IMG/VR virus record: IMGVR_UViG_3300048591_000108
Location: 1 to 22,180 of that record
Source of the DNA: a virus
Length of the DNA: 22,180 bases
Strand: one strand, 5' to 3'
The position numbers and the translations under genes are program-made. Below the pieces are notes generated by a model that did not search any database, was not told where the DNA came from, and worked only from the letters and a program-made list of their open reading frames with translations. Numbering within the stretch: position 1 is the first letter of the stretch; each line of letters begins with the position of its first letter. Positions 21,240 through 22,180 of the stretch are shown piece after piece.

Positions 21240-22015
21240 TTCGCGACGACAGTGCCACGCACCAGCTTGCCCCAGAAGTTGAGCCGCACGTCATCGCGGT
21301 CGACCTTGGCCCACTGGCCATCCTTGACCTCGCCGCACTCGACGCCCAGAGCGATCTTGCCCGCGACCAGGGAGGGTCGGTCGTTGAGCCACAGGCGGGC
21401 CACCTGGTCGACCGTGAGCAGGGTCGGGGCATTCGGCTTGGTGGAGATCGTCACGGTCGCGCTGGTCGCCGCTGAGGCCAGGACGATGGTCTTGCTGGCC
21501 AGGTTGGACATGTCCGACTCGATGCCGGCGGCGTTCACGGCCTTGATGCCGAAGTGCCGGGCGCCTGCGCCGAGCCCGGTGACGGTGTAGGTCGTCGCGT
21601 GTGCAGTGACCGTGGTCGGCGTGGCCGTGGCCACTCCTGCACTGGTCGCAGCGTGGTAGACCTTGTAGCTCGCCAGGTTGGTCAGGGCGGAGCCGTCGGT
21701 GTTCTGGGTCGGCGGCGTCCAGGTGAGCACTGCGCTCCCGCTGCCCTCGGTGCACGTCAGGGTGAACGTCGAGGTGGCCGTGACGCCTGTCACCACCTGC
21801 GTCCCCGTCAGGGCCTTGGCACCCGACCAGGCACCCGAGGCTACGCACGAGGCGGCACCGGTGCTCGACCAGGTCAGCGTCACATCAGCCGATCCGACGC
21901 CCGCGGAGGGCGAGGCCGTCAGGGAGACCGTCGGGGCTGCCAGCAGCGGCCCGCTGAACGACAGCAGGAACAGGGCAGCCAGGAAGATCCTGAACGGCGG
22001 GCTGAATGTGCGCAT
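21224..22015 (-). CDS. Secreted fibronectin type III-like protein
   Basis: A 263-aa protein from ATG 22015, with GAGG and a 5-base spacer. The N-terminus is a Sec signal peptide: basic MRTFSPPFRI, a hydrophobic core FLAALFLLSFSGPLL, then AAP for cleavage. After a beta-rich region with two Cys (ASCVASG, TLTCTEG) comes an FnIII-like domain with LTWTPPTQNTDGSALTNLAS, YKVYH, TTYTVTGLGAGARHFGIKAV and NAAGIES. The C-terminal ~75 residues are a different domain with WLNDRPSLV and RDDVRLNFWGKLVRGTVV. An exported protein in a phage operon may act at the host envelope; its target is unknown. The upstream frame extension (to 22153) lacks coding character. Confidence 0.8.
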   Translation of the reverse strand: MRTFSPPFRIFLAALFLLSFSGPLLAAPTVSLTASPSAGVGSADVTLTWSSTGAASCVASGAWSGAKALTGTQVVTGVTATSTFTLTCTEGSGSAVLTWTPPTQNTDGSALTNLASYKVYHAATSAGVATATPTTVTAHATTYTVTGLGAGARHFGIKAVNAAGIESDMSNLASKTIVLASAATSATVTISTKPNAPTLLTVDQVARLWLNDRPSLVAGKIALGVECGEVKDGQWAKVDRDDVRLNFWGKLVRGTVVAKCAVA

Positions 22016-22097
22016 GCTGACCTCGCAATAGATCCGGTCCCGAGCGCAGGCTGAGGTTTCAGGAGACAAGCTGTGGCGTGTCCTGGTCGGGACCGGG

Positions 22098-22124
22098 AAT
22101 AAAAAACGCCGCCCGAAGGCGGCG
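22098..22124 (-). terminator. Strong rho-independent terminator (UUCG loop)
   Basis: On the minus strand CGCCGCC, a TTCG tetraloop and GGCGGCG form a perfect 7-bp GC stem followed by TTTTTTATT. This is a textbook intrinsic terminator for a transcript entering from the right. The FnIII-like gene starts 83 bases later, so a promoter for the following genes might lie in 22016-22097, but I see no convincing -35/-10 pair there. The remaining 56 bases at the right edge hold no gene I can support. Confidence 0.9.
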
Positions 22125-22180
22125 AAGACGTTGACGTCGGGAGATGACGGCAACAGGGGGCCGGACTACACAAATGAAAG

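Noticed and set aside
21097-21432. A 111-codon minus-strand frame ending in a TAATG overlap with the HNH start
   Set aside because: Most of it is Ser/Arg/Ala-rich shadow of the FnIII-like gene. The alternative frame 21051-21239 has better amino-acid composition.
1-22180. The region as a true gene transfer agent
   Set aside because: Tail order is GTA-like, but a P27-type small terminase, an HNH nuclease beside it, a large accessory sugar block and extra head genes point to a phage or prophage.
1-22180. tRNA genes, CRISPR arrays, insertion sequences, attachment sites
   Set aside because: No cloverleaf, regular spaced repeat, transposase or integrase was seen. The only repeat pattern is the degenerate TGSG coding repeat.

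Overview
The window is part of a tailed (siphovirus-type) phage or prophage genome. Every gene I can support lies on the minus strand, so transcription runs from right to left. No bacterial housekeeping gene, tRNA, rRNA, integrase or repressor is visible. The DNA is GC-rich and packed, with most structural genes overlapping by 1-4 bases (ATGA, GTGA, TGATG). Head, packaging and tail proteins belong to the HK97 / lambda / gene-transfer-agent (GTA) families typical of phages of GC-rich Proteobacteria. The host itself cannot be named from the sequence.

Layout in the direction of transcription. (1) At the right edge, a strong UUCG-loop terminator ends whatever lies beyond the window. It is followed by a secreted fibronectin-III-like protein, a small unknown gene and an HNH endonuclease. 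(2) Packaging: small terminase, large terminase, portal. (3) Seven accessory virion-type genes separate the portal from the prohead protease: a minor structural protein, a fibre-like protein, a zinc-ribbon protein, two paralogous ~300-aa proteins, a protein with TGSG repeats and a small protein of unknown role. (4) Head: HK97-type protease and major capsid protein, then a strong hairpin. (5) A 5.7-kb accessory block: a small capsid-adjacent gene, a GT42/DUF115-like protein without a start codon, a membrane coiled-coil protein, three putative glycosyltransferases, an FkbM-type methyltransferase, a radical SAM/SPASM-like enzyme and a GT8-like glycosyltransferase. (6) Connector and tail: gp6-like connector, a 47-aa basic protein, head-tail adaptor, HK97 gp10-like protein, DUF3168 tail terminator, tail tube, G/GT tail chaperone with a -1 frameshift, tape measure, DUF2460 and DUF2163 (cut by the left edge). 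The tail order matches GTA genes 6-13.

How the parts fit: terminases with the HNH nuclease package DNA through the portal into an HK97-fold head, and the connector-to-DUF2163 module builds a long non-contractile tail. The odd part is the sugar/methyl/radical-SAM block placed between the capsid and connector genes, in the same direction as the late genes. It probably makes or attaches a glycan, either on the virion or on the host surface. Inside this block the gene junctions are unlike the rest of the window: long out-of-phase overlaps, one probable CTG start, and one gene with no start codon that begins next to a slippery C CCT TTA heptamer.
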